Source of the DNA: Actinobacteria bacterium 13_1_20CM_4_69_9
Lineage (GTDB): Bacteria > Actinomycetota > Thermoleophilia > Gaiellales > Gaiellaceae
DNA: 13,813 bases
Direction: 5' to 3'
Assembly (NCBI GenBank): GCA_001920085.1
Contig: MNJC01000104.1
Span: forward strand, 1-13,813
The notes beneath the pieces were generated by a model that worked only from the letters and a program-made list of their open reading frames with translations, searched no databases and was not told the DNA's origin. The position numbers and the translations under genes were made by a program. Of this stretch, positions 6,280-13,813 are shown in pieces (the first letter of the stretch is position 1; each line of letters begins with the position of its first letter).

Positions 6280-7971
6280 CTAGCGGCCGACGGCGTACCC
6301 CTGCATGCCGCGCGGATTGGCGGCGCCCTTCAGCAGGCCGTTCTCGCGCGCGACGGCGCTGACGCGGCCCAGCGACCAATCGCCGGTCACCACGACGTCG
6401 TGGCCGCGCTCGCGCAGCTCGCGGGCGACGTCGTCGCCGAAGCGCGCCTCGACCTCGATCTGACGCGGCTTGCTCTCGCGCGGATAAAACGAGCTCGGGA
6501 AGTGATTCGTGTCGAAGCTGGGCGCGTCGATCGCCTCCTGCAGATTGAGCCCGCCGTCGACATGACGGAGGAAGAAGTTCAGCGACCACTGGTCCTGCTG
6601 GTCGCCGCCCGGCGTCCCGAACGCGACGTACGGCTCGCCGCCGCGGAACGCGAGCGACGGCGAGAGCGTCGTCCGCGGGCGCTTGCGCGGCTCGAGCGAG
6701 TTCGGCAGCCCTTCCTCGAGCCAGAACATCTGCGCACGCGTCCCGAGGGGAAAGCCGAGCTTCGGCACGACCGGGGAGCTCCAGAGCCAGCCGCCCGACG
6801 GCGTCGCCGACACGAGGTTGCCCCACCGGTCCGCGACGTCGACGTGGCACGTGTCCCCTGCGCGCGTGGGCTCGCCGGCGCCGGTCATGACGCCGCCCGA
6901 GACGGGCGACGCCAGCCTCGGATCGTCGCCGCCCGGACGCAGCTCCGCCGACGCGCTGTCGCCGACGAGCGCCCGGCGCTCGTCCGCATACCCCTTGCTC
7001 AGCAGAAGGTCGAGCGGAACGTCGACGAAGTCCGGGTCGCCGTACCAGGCCTCGCGGTCCGCGAACGCGAGCTTCCCGCACTCGACGACCGTGTGGACGA
7101 GCTCTCCGGGCGACGCGTCGGCAAGGTCGAACCCCTCGAGCAGCGCGAGCTGCTGCAGGAAGACGGGCCCTTGCCCCCACGGGCCGGTCTTGAAGACGGT
7201 GTGACCGCGGTAGTCCAGCGATACCGGCTGCTCGAGGGTCGCCTCCCAGGCGGACATGTCCGCGGCCGTGAGCAAGCCGTCGTGCTCACGCACGAACCCG
7301 TCCACGGCTTCGGCGACGAACCCGCGGTACCAGGCGTCGCGTGCACGCGCGATCTGCTGGTCGCGCGCACCGTTGCCCGACTCCTCCAGGACTCGCTTGT
7401 ACGTTGCGGCCACTCCGGGCGAGCGGAACAGCGTGCCCGGCTCCGGCGCCGGCAGGAACACCTCTGCGGAGCTCGGCCACTCGTTGCGGAACACCTCTTC
7501 GACCGAGCCGATGATCCGCGTGATGGACGCGATGACGGGAAAGCCGTGCTCGGCGAAGCCGATCGCGAACTCGAGCACGTCGGCGAGCCGCCACGTCCCG
7601 TACCGCTCGAGCATCAGCAGCCAGCCTCCGAACGCACCGGGGACGACCGCGGGAAGCAGCCCCGTGCCCGGAATCAGGTCGACGCCGCGCCGCCGGAACG
7701 CGTCGATCGTCGCGGCCTGCGGCGCCGGGCCCTGCCCACAGACGACGACCACCTCGTCGTGCTGCGCGTCGTACACGATCGCCGGCAGGTCGCCGCCGGG
7801 ACCGTTCAGGTGCGGCTCGACGACCTGCAGCGCGAAGCCGGCGGCGACGGCGGCGTCGAACGCGTTCCCGCCTCGCTCGAGCACGGCCATCCCGGCTGCC
7901 GACGCGAGCCAGTGCGTCGACGCGACCATCCCGAACGTCCCACGTAGCTCCGGTCGCGTCGTGAACTCCAC
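6280..7971 (-). CDS. ggt: Gamma-glutamyltransferase-family protein (Ntn hydrolase)
   Basis: Self-processing N-terminal nucleophile hydrolase; family members cleave or transfer gamma-glutamyl groups, for example from glutathione. Seen: TTRPELRGTFGMVASTHWLA near the N-terminus, ERGGNAFDAAVAAGF (the conserved GGNAxDAA), HLNGPGGD, LTAADMSAWEA, GPWGQGPVFLQQ, and the processing site AGDTCHVDVAD where the Thr (about residue 374 from the chosen start) should become the nucleophile, then LEPRKRPRTTLSPSL and FGTPGGDQQDQW near the substrate pocket. About 563 residues, normal length, with no signal peptide, so probably cytosolic and possibly acting on a glutamyl- or amide-type substrate other than glutathione. 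I chose GTG 7971 because TAGAGT lies 8 nt before it and family homology begins there; GTG 7992 is an in-frame alternative. Its first 90 codons lie inside the tandem duplication, and a fragment is repeated at 8480-8749. Confidence 0.9.
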   Translation of the reverse strand: MEFTTRPELRGTFGMVASTHWLASAAGMAVLERGGNAFDAAVAAGFALQVVEPHLNGPGGDLPAIVYDAQHDEVVVVCGQGPAPQAATIDAFRRRGVDLIPGTGLLPAVVPGAFGGWLLMLERYGTWRLADVLEFAIGFAEHGFPVIASITRIIGSVEEVFRNEWPSSAEVFLPAPEPGTLFRSPGVAATYKRVLEESGNGARDQQIARARDAWYRGFVAEAVDGFVREHDGLLTAADMSAWEATLEQPVSLDYRGHTVFKTGPWGQGPVFLQQLALLEGFDLADASPGELVHTVVECGKLAFADREAWYGDPDFVDVPLDLLLSKGYADERRALVGDSASAELRPGGDDPRLASPVSGGVMTGAGEPTRAGDTCHVDVADRWGNLVSATPSGGWLWSSPVVPKLGFPLGTRAQMFWLEEGLPNSLEPRKRPRTTLSPSLAFRGGEPYVAFGTPGGDQQDQWSLNFFLRHVDGGLNLQEAIDAPSFDTNHFPSSFYPRESKPRQIEVEARFGDDVARELRERGHDVVVTGDWSLGRVSAVARENGLLKGAANPRGMQGYAVGR

Positions 7972-8479
7972 GCGGCGAGACTCTAATGTCACGGCGGTGC
8001 GCTACGGGATCTGTCTCGCGAACATCGGCAGCTACGCGGACCCGCGCGTCGGCGTCCGCGTCGCCGAGGCCGCGGATGCGGCGGGGTGGGACGGAGTCTT
8101 CATCTGGGACCACCTCGCATTCGTCTGGGACGCGCCGGCCGCCGACCCGTGGGTGACGCTGAGCGCAATCGCCGCCTCGACGTCACGCGTGCGGATCGGG
8201 ACGGCCGTCACGCCCCTCGCGCGGCGCCGCCCGCACGTGGTCGCACACGAGCTCGCGACGCTGGACCGCCTCAGCGACGGCCGCGTGATCTTCGGCGCCG
8301 GCCTCGGCGGCTCGCCGCGCGAGTTCGGCAGCTTCGGCGAGCCGACCGACCCGAAGATCCGGGCGGAGATGCTGGACGAGGGTCTCGAGCTCATGCGCGA
8401 GCTCTGGTCCGGCGCGCCGGTGACCCACCACGGCAAGCACTACGCCGTCGAGGGCGTGACGTTCGCGCCGCCGCCCGTC
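7702..8479. repeat. Tandem direct duplication, copy 1 (778 bp)
   Basis: This unit and the next are adjacent and appear identical on reading, including both overlapping translations. The copy holds the first part of the transpeptidase gene (minus), the divergent promoter region, and the first 161 codons of the oxidoreductase gene (plus). The boundary can slide by one base (a shared C at 7701/8479/9257), so there is essentially no microhomology and no target-site duplication. No transposase or insertion-sequence ends are visible. Confidence 0.95.
7980..7989. promoter_or_regulatory. Overlapping divergent -10 elements (copy 1)
   Basis: On the minus strand TAGAGT (7985-7980) ends 8 nt before the transpeptidase GTG 7971. 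On the plus strand TAATGT (7984-7989) ends 7 nt before the GTG 7997 that opens the truncated oxidoreductase copy. The two TANNNT hexamers share two base pairs, so only one direction could be occupied at a time. Neither gene has a Shine-Dalgarno, which fits leaderless transcription both ways. Confidence 0.5.
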
Positions 8480-8725
8480 GTCGATCGTCGCGGCCTGCGG
8501 CGCCGGGCCCTGCCCACAGACGACGACCACCTCGTCGTGCTGCGCGTCGTACACGATCGCCGGCAGGTCGCCGCCGGGACCGTTCAGGTGCGGCTCGACG
8601 ACCTGCAGCGCGAAGCCGGCGGCGACGGCGGCGTCGAACGCGTTCCCGCCTCGCTCGAGCACGGCCATCCCGGCTGCCGACGCGAGCCAGTGCGTCGACG
8701 CGACCATCCCGAACGTCCCACGTAG
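7997..8725 (+). pseudogene. Truncated oxidoreductase copy fused out of context to antisense transpeptidase sequence
   Basis: The first 161 codons match the intact downstream oxidoreductase exactly, from RYGICLANIG through FAPPPV. At base 8479 the duplication junction switches to the reverse strand of the transpeptidase gene, and the frame happens to stay open for 81 more Arg-rich codons to a stop at 8725. The product would keep about 60% of the barrel and lack the rest of the active site. I treat it as a by-product of the duplication, not a functional gene. It retains its own copy of the promoter, so it could be transcribed. Confidence 0.8.
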
Positions 8726-8749
8726 CTCCGGTCGCGTCGTGAACTCCAC
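8183..8749 (-). pseudogene. Truncated transpeptidase copy fused to antisense oxidoreductase sequence
   Basis: Codons from GTG 8749 to the junction at 8480 repeat the first 90 codons of the intact transpeptidase, including GGNAFDAAVAAGF and HLNGPGGD. Past the junction the frame runs 98 codons through the reverse strand of the truncated oxidoreductase before a stop at 8183. It lacks the catalytic Thr and the whole small subunit, so it cannot be an active Ntn hydrolase. It overlaps the other chimeric frame on the opposite strand over most of its length. Its promoter copy is intact. Confidence 0.8.
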
Positions 8750-9257
8750 GCGGCGAGACTCTAATGTCACGGCGGTGCGCTACGGGATCTGTCTCGCGAA
8801 CATCGGCAGCTACGCGGACCCGCGCGTCGGCGTCCGCGTCGCCGAGGCCGCGGATGCGGCGGGGTGGGACGGAGTCTTCATCTGGGACCACCTCGCATTC
8901 GTCTGGGACGCGCCGGCCGCCGACCCGTGGGTGACGCTGAGCGCAATCGCCGCCTCGACGTCACGCGTGCGGATCGGGACGGCCGTCACGCCCCTCGCGC
9001 GGCGCCGCCCGCACGTGGTCGCACACGAGCTCGCGACGCTGGACCGCCTCAGCGACGGCCGCGTGATCTTCGGCGCCGGCCTCGGCGGCTCGCCGCGCGA
9101 GTTCGGCAGCTTCGGCGAGCCGACCGACCCGAAGATCCGGGCGGAGATGCTGGACGAGGGTCTCGAGCTCATGCGCGAGCTCTGGTCCGGCGCGCCGGTG
9201 ACCCACCACGGCAAGCACTACGCCGTCGAGGGCGTGACGTTCGCGCCGCCGCCCGTC
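8480..9257. repeat. Tandem direct duplication, copy 2 (778 bp)
   Basis: Exact repeat of the preceding 778 bp. To the right it continues into the rest of the oxidoreductase gene, so this copy supplies the 5' half of the intact oxidoreductase, while copy 1 supplies the 5' part of the intact transpeptidase. Apparent identity in protein-coding DNA implies a very recent event or an assembly artefact. Confidence 0.95.
8758..8767. promoter_or_regulatory. Overlapping divergent -10 elements (copy 2), driving the intact oxidoreductase
   Basis: Exact copy of the element at 7980-7989. TAATGT (8762-8767) lies 7 nt before GTG 8775 of the intact oxidoreductase. GTGAAC at 8739-8744, 17 bp upstream, matches TTGACA at three positions and is a possible weak -35. 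The minus-strand hexamer here drives only the truncated transpeptidase copy. Confidence 0.5.
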
Positions 9258-9569
9258 CAGGAGCGCATCCCGATCTGGATCGGCGGCAACCGGCCGGCGT
9301 CGCTTCGGCGGGCGGCGCGCTGGGACGGCTGGCTCGCCGACAGCGCCGACCCGACGGGCATGACGCTCAGCCCCGACGACGTCGCGCAGCGGATCGAGCA
9401 GATCGGCCGCGACGACGGCTTCGACGTCGCCGTCCTCGGCCAGTCGGACCGCGGCGACCCGGCCGCATACGAACGCGCCGGGGCGACGTGGTGGCTCGAG
9501 AACGTCCACGACATGCGTGGCACGCTCGACGACGTCCTCGAGCTCATCCACGGCGCCCCGCGCGCATGA
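8775..9569 (+). CDS. LLM-class flavin/F420-dependent oxidoreductase (luciferase-like monooxygenase fold)
   Basis: A TIM-barrel oxidoreductase of the bacterial luciferase-like family, using FMN or coenzyme F420. Seen: RYGICLANIGSYADPRVGVRVAEAADAAGWDGVFIWDHLAF at the N-terminus, which I break as the first strand (GICLANIG), helix and second strand (GVFIWDHL); then RVRIGTAVTPLARRRPHVVAHELATLD, DRLSDGRVIFGAGLGG, and later IPIWIGGNRP and RAARWDGWLAD, in the usual order. Length is 264 residues, at the short end of the family. The substrate is unknown, and F420 versus FMN cannot be decided from sequence. I chose GTG 8775 because homology begins there with TAATGT 7 nt upstream; an in-frame GTG at 8739 would extend into the promoter. 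Its stop is one base from the stop of the convergent propeller gene. The first 161 codons lie in duplication copy 2. Confidence 0.9.
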   Translation: MRYGICLANIGSYADPRVGVRVAEAADAAGWDGVFIWDHLAFVWDAPAADPWVTLSAIAASTSRVRIGTAVTPLARRRPHVVAHELATLDRLSDGRVIFGAGLGGSPREFGSFGEPTDPKIRAEMLDEGLELMRELWSGAPVTHHGKHYAVEGVTFAPPPVQERIPIWIGGNRPASLRRAARWDGWLADSADPTGMTLSPDDVAQRIEQIGRDDGFDVAVLGQSDRGDPAAYERAGATWWLENVHDMRGTLDDVLELIHGAPRA

Positions 9570-9570
9570 C

Positions 9571-10662
9571 TTACTGAGCCGCCAGGCCGTCGGCCCCCGC
9601 CGGGACGGGCGCGCTGCCGACGAACGTCAAGCTGCCGTCCGCGGCGACGCGGAACGCACTGACGACGTGCGAGCCGTCGGTCAGGTTGTAGAGGAACTGC
9701 CCGTTGTTGCTGAATGCCTCGTCGAGCGGATGGCTCGTGGCGCCGAGGCTCGCGCTCGCGCCGGTCGGATCGAGCAGCGTGAGGCTGCCGTCCTGCGCGA
9801 CCGCGAAGCCGGAGATCGTGCCCGAGCCTGCGTTCGCGGTGTAGGCGTACCGGGTGTTCTTCGAAGTGACGAGCCAGCACGGAGCGCCCTGATGCGTGGC
9901 GACCGCGCCGCTGATCACCGCGGCGCCCGCACCCGACAGCGCGTACGACGACGCCGATCCGGCCGCCTCCGAGACCAGGAGGTGACCGCGGTTGTCGAAG
10001 TCGAAGCCGAACGGCGTGCCGCCGGCCGAAGGTGACACGACGGGTGCGCCTGCGCGCCCGTCCGGGCCGATCGCATACGTGTCGATCGTGTTCGACGACT
10101 TCTCCGTCACGACGAGCGCGCCGCCGTCGGGCGTGAACCCGACCTGCGCCGGCCCGGAGCTGCCGGCGCCGAGCGGCTGGGACGCGCCGGCGAGGGCCGC
10201 AAGGCCGCCCTGATCGAGCACGAAGCCGGCGATGTTGCCCGCGCCGCCGGCGTTGAGCACGTACACGAGCTTGTCGCGCACCGCCACGCTGATCGGGCGA
10301 GCGCCGCCGGAGGGGACGGTTGCCTCGAGCTCGAGGCCGCCGGGGCGGACGCGAAACAACGAAATCGAGTCGCTGCCGGCGTTGACGGCCAGCAGCTGAC
10401 GACCGTCTGCGGTCAGCGTCACGGCTCCCTGCGAGCCGAGGTTGCTGCCGGAGCCGCTCCCGCCGGTGGCGAACGTCCCCTGCGGCGACAGCGTGCCGTC
10501 GGCCCCCCGCCCGAACGCGATCACCGCGTTGCCGGCCGGAGAGTTCGTCAGCGTGTACACGGCGCCCGGGCTGTTACCCGAGCTGGACGCATTCGCGGCC
10601 GCGGCCACCACGAGCATCGCGAGCAGGGCCAAGCCGAGAACGATGGTTCCCTTGCGAAACAC
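9571..10662 (-). CDS. Secreted beta-propeller protein (lactonase-like)
   Basis: A 363-residue protein with a Sec signal peptide: basic MFRKG, hydrophobic TIVLGLALLAMLVVAAA, then a likely signal-peptidase I site after ANA at about residue 25. The mature part is made of propeller-like repeats with recurring patterns such as GAVYTLTNSPAGNAVIAF, LLAVNAGSDSISLFRV, LVYVLNAGGAGNIAGFVL, LVVTEKSSNTIDTYAI and YAYTANAGSGTISGFAV, each followed by a DGSLT-type turn. This resembles the lactonase / 6-phosphogluconolactonase-like seven-bladed propellers, but the export signal argues against a role in cytosolic sugar metabolism, so I claim only the fold and location. GTG 10662 is supported by GGGAGG 7 nt upstream. 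It lies 74 bases after clpX and ends one base from the convergent oxidoreductase gene. Confidence 0.87.
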   Translation of the reverse strand: MFRKGTIVLGLALLAMLVVAAAANASSSGNSPGAVYTLTNSPAGNAVIAFGRGADGTLSPQGTFATGGSGSGSNLGSQGAVTLTADGRQLLAVNAGSDSISLFRVRPGGLELEATVPSGGARPISVAVRDKLVYVLNAGGAGNIAGFVLDQGGLAALAGASQPLGAGSSGPAQVGFTPDGGALVVTEKSSNTIDTYAIGPDGRAGAPVVSPSAGGTPFGFDFDNRGHLLVSEAAGSASSYALSGAGAAVISGAVATHQGAPCWLVTSKNTRYAYTANAGSGTISGFAVAQDGSLTLLDPTGASASLGATSHPLDEAFSNNGQFLYNLTDGSHVVSAFRVAADGSLTFVGSAPVPAGADGLAAQ

Positions 10663-10717
10663 GGTAGGACCTCCCGAGTTGCGGCCGGAGGCGAATCCCC
10701 CGACTCGCTCCTACCGT
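10661..10717 (-). promoter_or_regulatory. Potential leader hairpin enclosing the propeller gene's ribosome binding site
   Basis: On the minus strand ACGGTAGGA (10717-10709) is complementary over 9 bp to TCCTACCGT (10669-10661), which includes the first two bases of the GTG start. Inside, CGAGT (10707-10703) pairs with ACTCG (10679-10675). The Shine-Dalgarno GGAGG (10674-10670) falls in the internal loop between the two helices. It lies 21 nt after the clpX stop, so it could instead help end the clp transcript, although no U-run follows. The pairing is visible; a regulatory role is inference. Confidence 0.4.
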
Positions 10718-10736
10718 CTCGGGTGCGCGCCGTGCG

Positions 10737-12011
<1,275 letters not shown>

Positions 12012-12044
12012 GTCTCTCCTTTTAGCTGGTCGCGCCCCGGCCGT

Positions 12045-12629
12045 CTACCGATGCGCGATCACGTTATCGATGATGCCGTACTCCATCGCTTCTTGCGAGG
12101 TGAGGAAGTAGTCCCTCTCCATGTCCTTCGCCACCTGCTCGGTCGGCCGCCCTGTGTGGAGGGCCAAGATCTCCTCCAGGCGCCGCTTGAGGTTGATCGT
12201 CTCGCGGGCCTGGATCTCGATGTCGGTCGCCTGCCCCTGGAAGCCGCCCGAGACCTGGTGGATGAGGATCTTGGCGTTCGGCAGGGCGACGCGCTTTCCT
12301 TTCGCGCCGCCGGCGAGGATGACGGCTCCCATCGACATCGCGATCCCCACGCAGGTGGTCTGGATGTCGGGCTTGATGTACTGCATCGTGTCGTAGATGG
12401 CGAGGCCGGAGTAGACCTGGCCACCCGGAGAGTTGATGTAGATCTGGATGTCCTTCTCGGGGTCCTCGGACTCCAGGTGGATCAGCTGCGCCACGATCAG
12501 GTTCGCGATCTGGTCGTCGATCGGCGTGCCGAGGAAGATGATCCGCTCGTTGAGCAGACGCGAGTAGATGTCGAACGACCGCTCGCCGCGCGACGTCTGC
12601 TCGATCACCATCGGAATCAACGGGCTCAT
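12045..12629 (-). CDS. clpP: ATP-dependent Clp protease proteolytic subunit ClpP
   Basis: Self-compartmentalised serine protease that forms a tetradecameric barrel and degrades proteins delivered by ClpX or ClpC. At 194 residues it is normal. Seen: SRLLNERIIFLGTPIDDQ, the oxyanion-hole region INSPGGQVYSGLAIYD, the nucleophile Ser99 in GIAMSMGA (where many relatives have GxAASMG), His124 in ILIHQ, and Asp173 in ERDYFLT, completing the triad. ATG 12629 has GGAGG 8 nt upstream and starts 10 nt after the trigger factor stop. Only one clpP is present in this operon, whereas Streptomyces and mycobacteria carry two in tandem, so the partner subunit, if any, must be elsewhere. Confidence 0.98.
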   Translation of the reverse strand: MSPLIPMVIEQTSRGERSFDIYSRLLNERIIFLGTPIDDQIANLIVAQLIHLESEDPEKDIQIYINSPGGQVYSGLAIYDTMQYIKPDIQTTCVGIAMSMGAVILAGGAKGKRVALPNAKILIHQVSGGFQGQATDIEIQARETINLKRRLEEILALHTGRPTEQVAKDMERDYFLTSQEAMEYGIIDNVIAHR

Positions 12630-12639
12630 TCAGCTCCTC

Positions 12640-13813
12640 CTAGCTGCCGGGGGTCCACAGTTTCGTGTCGGTCTTGGGCTTTTCCTTGTCGGGTGTCCAG
12701 ATTGCCTCGCGCGCGGCCGCCTGCTCGGGCGGTACCCGCTCCACGTCGGCTGCGATCAGGTCGAGCGCACGCGCGAGTCTCATCGCCTCGCGCTCGGATT
12801 CGTAGGCGCCGGCTTCGCGGGCCTGCTCGATGATCTTCTCGCCGTCCTCGAAGCGCTCGCGAAATGAGGCGTCCACCTCGTCGTCGGTCACGGTGACGCC
12901 GAGCTCGTCGGCCGCCGCCTCGAGCAGCATCTCGCCGGCGACCGATGCGGCCGCCTGCTCGCGCAGGCGCGCGACGAGCGTCTCGGCGGACTCGCCGGAC
13001 AGCTGCAGGTAAGCGTCGAGCGAACCGCCGCTGCGGCGCATGACGGTGTCGAGCTCGCGCAGCAGCGTGCGCGTACGCGCGTCGACCACGGGCCCCGACA
13101 CCTGCACGTCCGACGCCTCGACGAGCCGGTCGAGCGTCGCACGGCGGAATGCCTCGTCCGACTCGGCCTCGAGCTGCTCGCGCAGGCGCTGCTCGACGTC
13201 GGAGCGCAACTCGGCGAGCGTGTCGAACTCGGAGGCGGAGCGCGCAAGCTCGTCGTCGAGCGGCGGCAGCACCTTCTCCTTGATCTCTTTCATCGTCACC
13301 TGAACGGCCGGGCCCTCGGGCTCGCCGGGACGCTCGAGGTGCACGTCCTTCGTCTCTCCGACGGGCATGCCGACGAGCTGCTCCTCCAGCTCGGGCAGGA
13401 GCCGGCCCGTCCCGAGCTCGACGACGTAGTCGCGCTGACCGCCGCCCTCGTCGGCGACGAGGTCGATCACAACCGTGTCCCCCTGCTGAGCGGCGCGATC
13501 CTCGACAGGCGACAACTCCGCGATCGTCGAGCGCAGCACGTTCAACTCGTGCTCGGCGTAATCCTCGGGCACCTCCGGTTCCGCGTAGGGAACCTGAAGC
13601 TGCTTCCAGTCCGCGACCGTCGGCTTCGGGAGCACGCTGACCGTCGCGGTGAAGCGCCAGTCCTCGTCGTCGGACGCCGGGAGGTCGTAGTCGAGCTCCG
13701 GCTGCTCGGCGGGCCGAATGCGCGTGCGCGCGACTGCGTTCCCGCACCAGGCAGCGATGTGGCTCTCGATCGCTTCGGTGTAGAGACGCTCCTTGCCGAT
13801 CCGCGATACGAGC
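12640..13813 (-). CDS. tig: Trigger factor, 5' end beyond the right edge
   Basis: Ribosome-associated chaperone with peptidyl-prolyl isomerase activity that shields nascent chains at the exit tunnel. The frame is open to the right edge, so the start and the ribosome-docking signature lie outside; 390 residues are visible. Seen: the end of the N-terminal domain (SRIGKERLYTEAIESHIAAW, then FTATVSVLPKP), the FKBP-like domain at about visible residues 110-180 (GDTVVIDLVADEGG, VVELGTGRLLPELEEQLVGM), the junction KVLPPLDDELARSASEFDTL, and a long helical C-terminal chaperone domain ending in a Lys/Pro-rich tail. The FKBP domain is compact, and isomerase activity is uncertain. clpP follows after 10 nt; tig-clpP-clpX is a very widely conserved order. 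Confidence 0.96.
   Translation of the reverse strand, partial: LVSRIGKERLYTEAIESHIAAWCGNAVARTRIRPAEQPELDYDLPASDDEDWRFTATVSVLPKPTVADWKQLQVPYAEPEVPEDYAEHELNVLRSTIAELSPVEDRAAQQGDTVVIDLVADEGGGQRDYVVELGTGRLLPELEEQLVGMPVGETKDVHLERPGEPEGPAVQVTMKEIKEKVLPPLDDELARSASEFDTLAELRSDVEQRLREQLEAESDEAFRRATLDRLVEASDVQVSGPVVDARTRTLLRELDTVMRRSGGSLDAYLQLSGESAETLVARLREQAAASVAGEMLLEAAADELGVTVTDDEVDASFRERFEDGEKIIEQAREAGAYESEREAMRLARALDLIAADVERVPPEQAAAREAIWTPDKEKPKTDTKLWTPGS

Noticed and set aside
6274..7947. 557-codon forward open frame antisense to the transpeptidase gene
   Set aside because: It has no recognisable motifs and a charged composition; it is a shadow of the conserved Ntn-hydrolase gene.
8739..8774. In-frame GTG start of the oxidoreductase 36 nt upstream
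   Set aside because: The added 12 residues lie over the promoter hexamers, and family homology begins at GTG 8775.
7702..9257. Insertion sequence or composite transposon as the cause of the repeat
   Set aside because: The repeat unit contains only parts of the two neighbouring genes, with no transposase, terminal inverted repeats or target-site duplication.
12626..13747. Long Arg-rich minus-strand frame overlapping tig
   Set aside because: It is the wrong frame; tig shows FKBP-like and C-terminal chaperone segments in the neighbouring frame.

Overview
The window looks like chromosomal housekeeping DNA from a high-GC actinobacterium. The protein flavour suggests a deep lineage such as Thermoleophilia (Gaiella or Solirubrobacter relatives), but that placement is inference. 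As I recall the Streptomyces coelicolor chromosome, the same order runs tig, clpP, clpX, valS, folC, a membrane protein, ndk, mreB. That order is kept here, all on the minus strand. An accessory block sits between clpX and valS, and two genes sit between ndk and mreB. No intergenic stretch exceeds 300 bases.

Read along the minus strand from the right edge, the layout is as follows. Trigger factor (5' end outside the window), clpP and clpX (13813-10737) form a proteostasis operon. The accessory block (10662-6249) holds a secreted beta-propeller protein (minus), a luciferase-like flavin/F420 oxidoreductase (plus, the only forward gene) and a gamma-glutamyltranspeptidase-family protein (minus). 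A tight train (6168-1) follows: valS, folC, a 37-residue membrane peptide, a two-TM double-zinc-ribbon protein, ndk, a SAM methyltransferase, a truncated maf, and mreB running off the left edge.

Three structural anomalies stand out. (1) A tandem direct duplication of 778 bp (7702-8479 and 8480-9257) covers the divergent 5' ends of the transpeptidase and oxidoreductase genes. It leaves one intact and one chimeric copy of each gene. (2) At about position 1077 the 3' end of the methyltransferase gene runs directly into the body of maf, so the end of one gene and the start of the other are missing. (3) ValS lacks about 45 residues of its editing domain at about position 5299, in frame. These may be true rearrangements or assembly errors; read mapping across the three junctions would decide.

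A regulatory pattern is also visible. Five genes without a clear Shine-Dalgarno (valS, ndk, mreB, the transpeptidase, the oxidoreductase) each carry a TANNNT hexamer 7-11 nt upstream of the start codon, as expected for leaderless or near-leaderless transcription. The divergent pair shares overlapping -10 hexamers. clpP, clpX and the propeller gene have good Shine-Dalgarno sequences instead, and the propeller's lies inside a potential leader hairpin. I found no new defence, CRISPR or mobile system.
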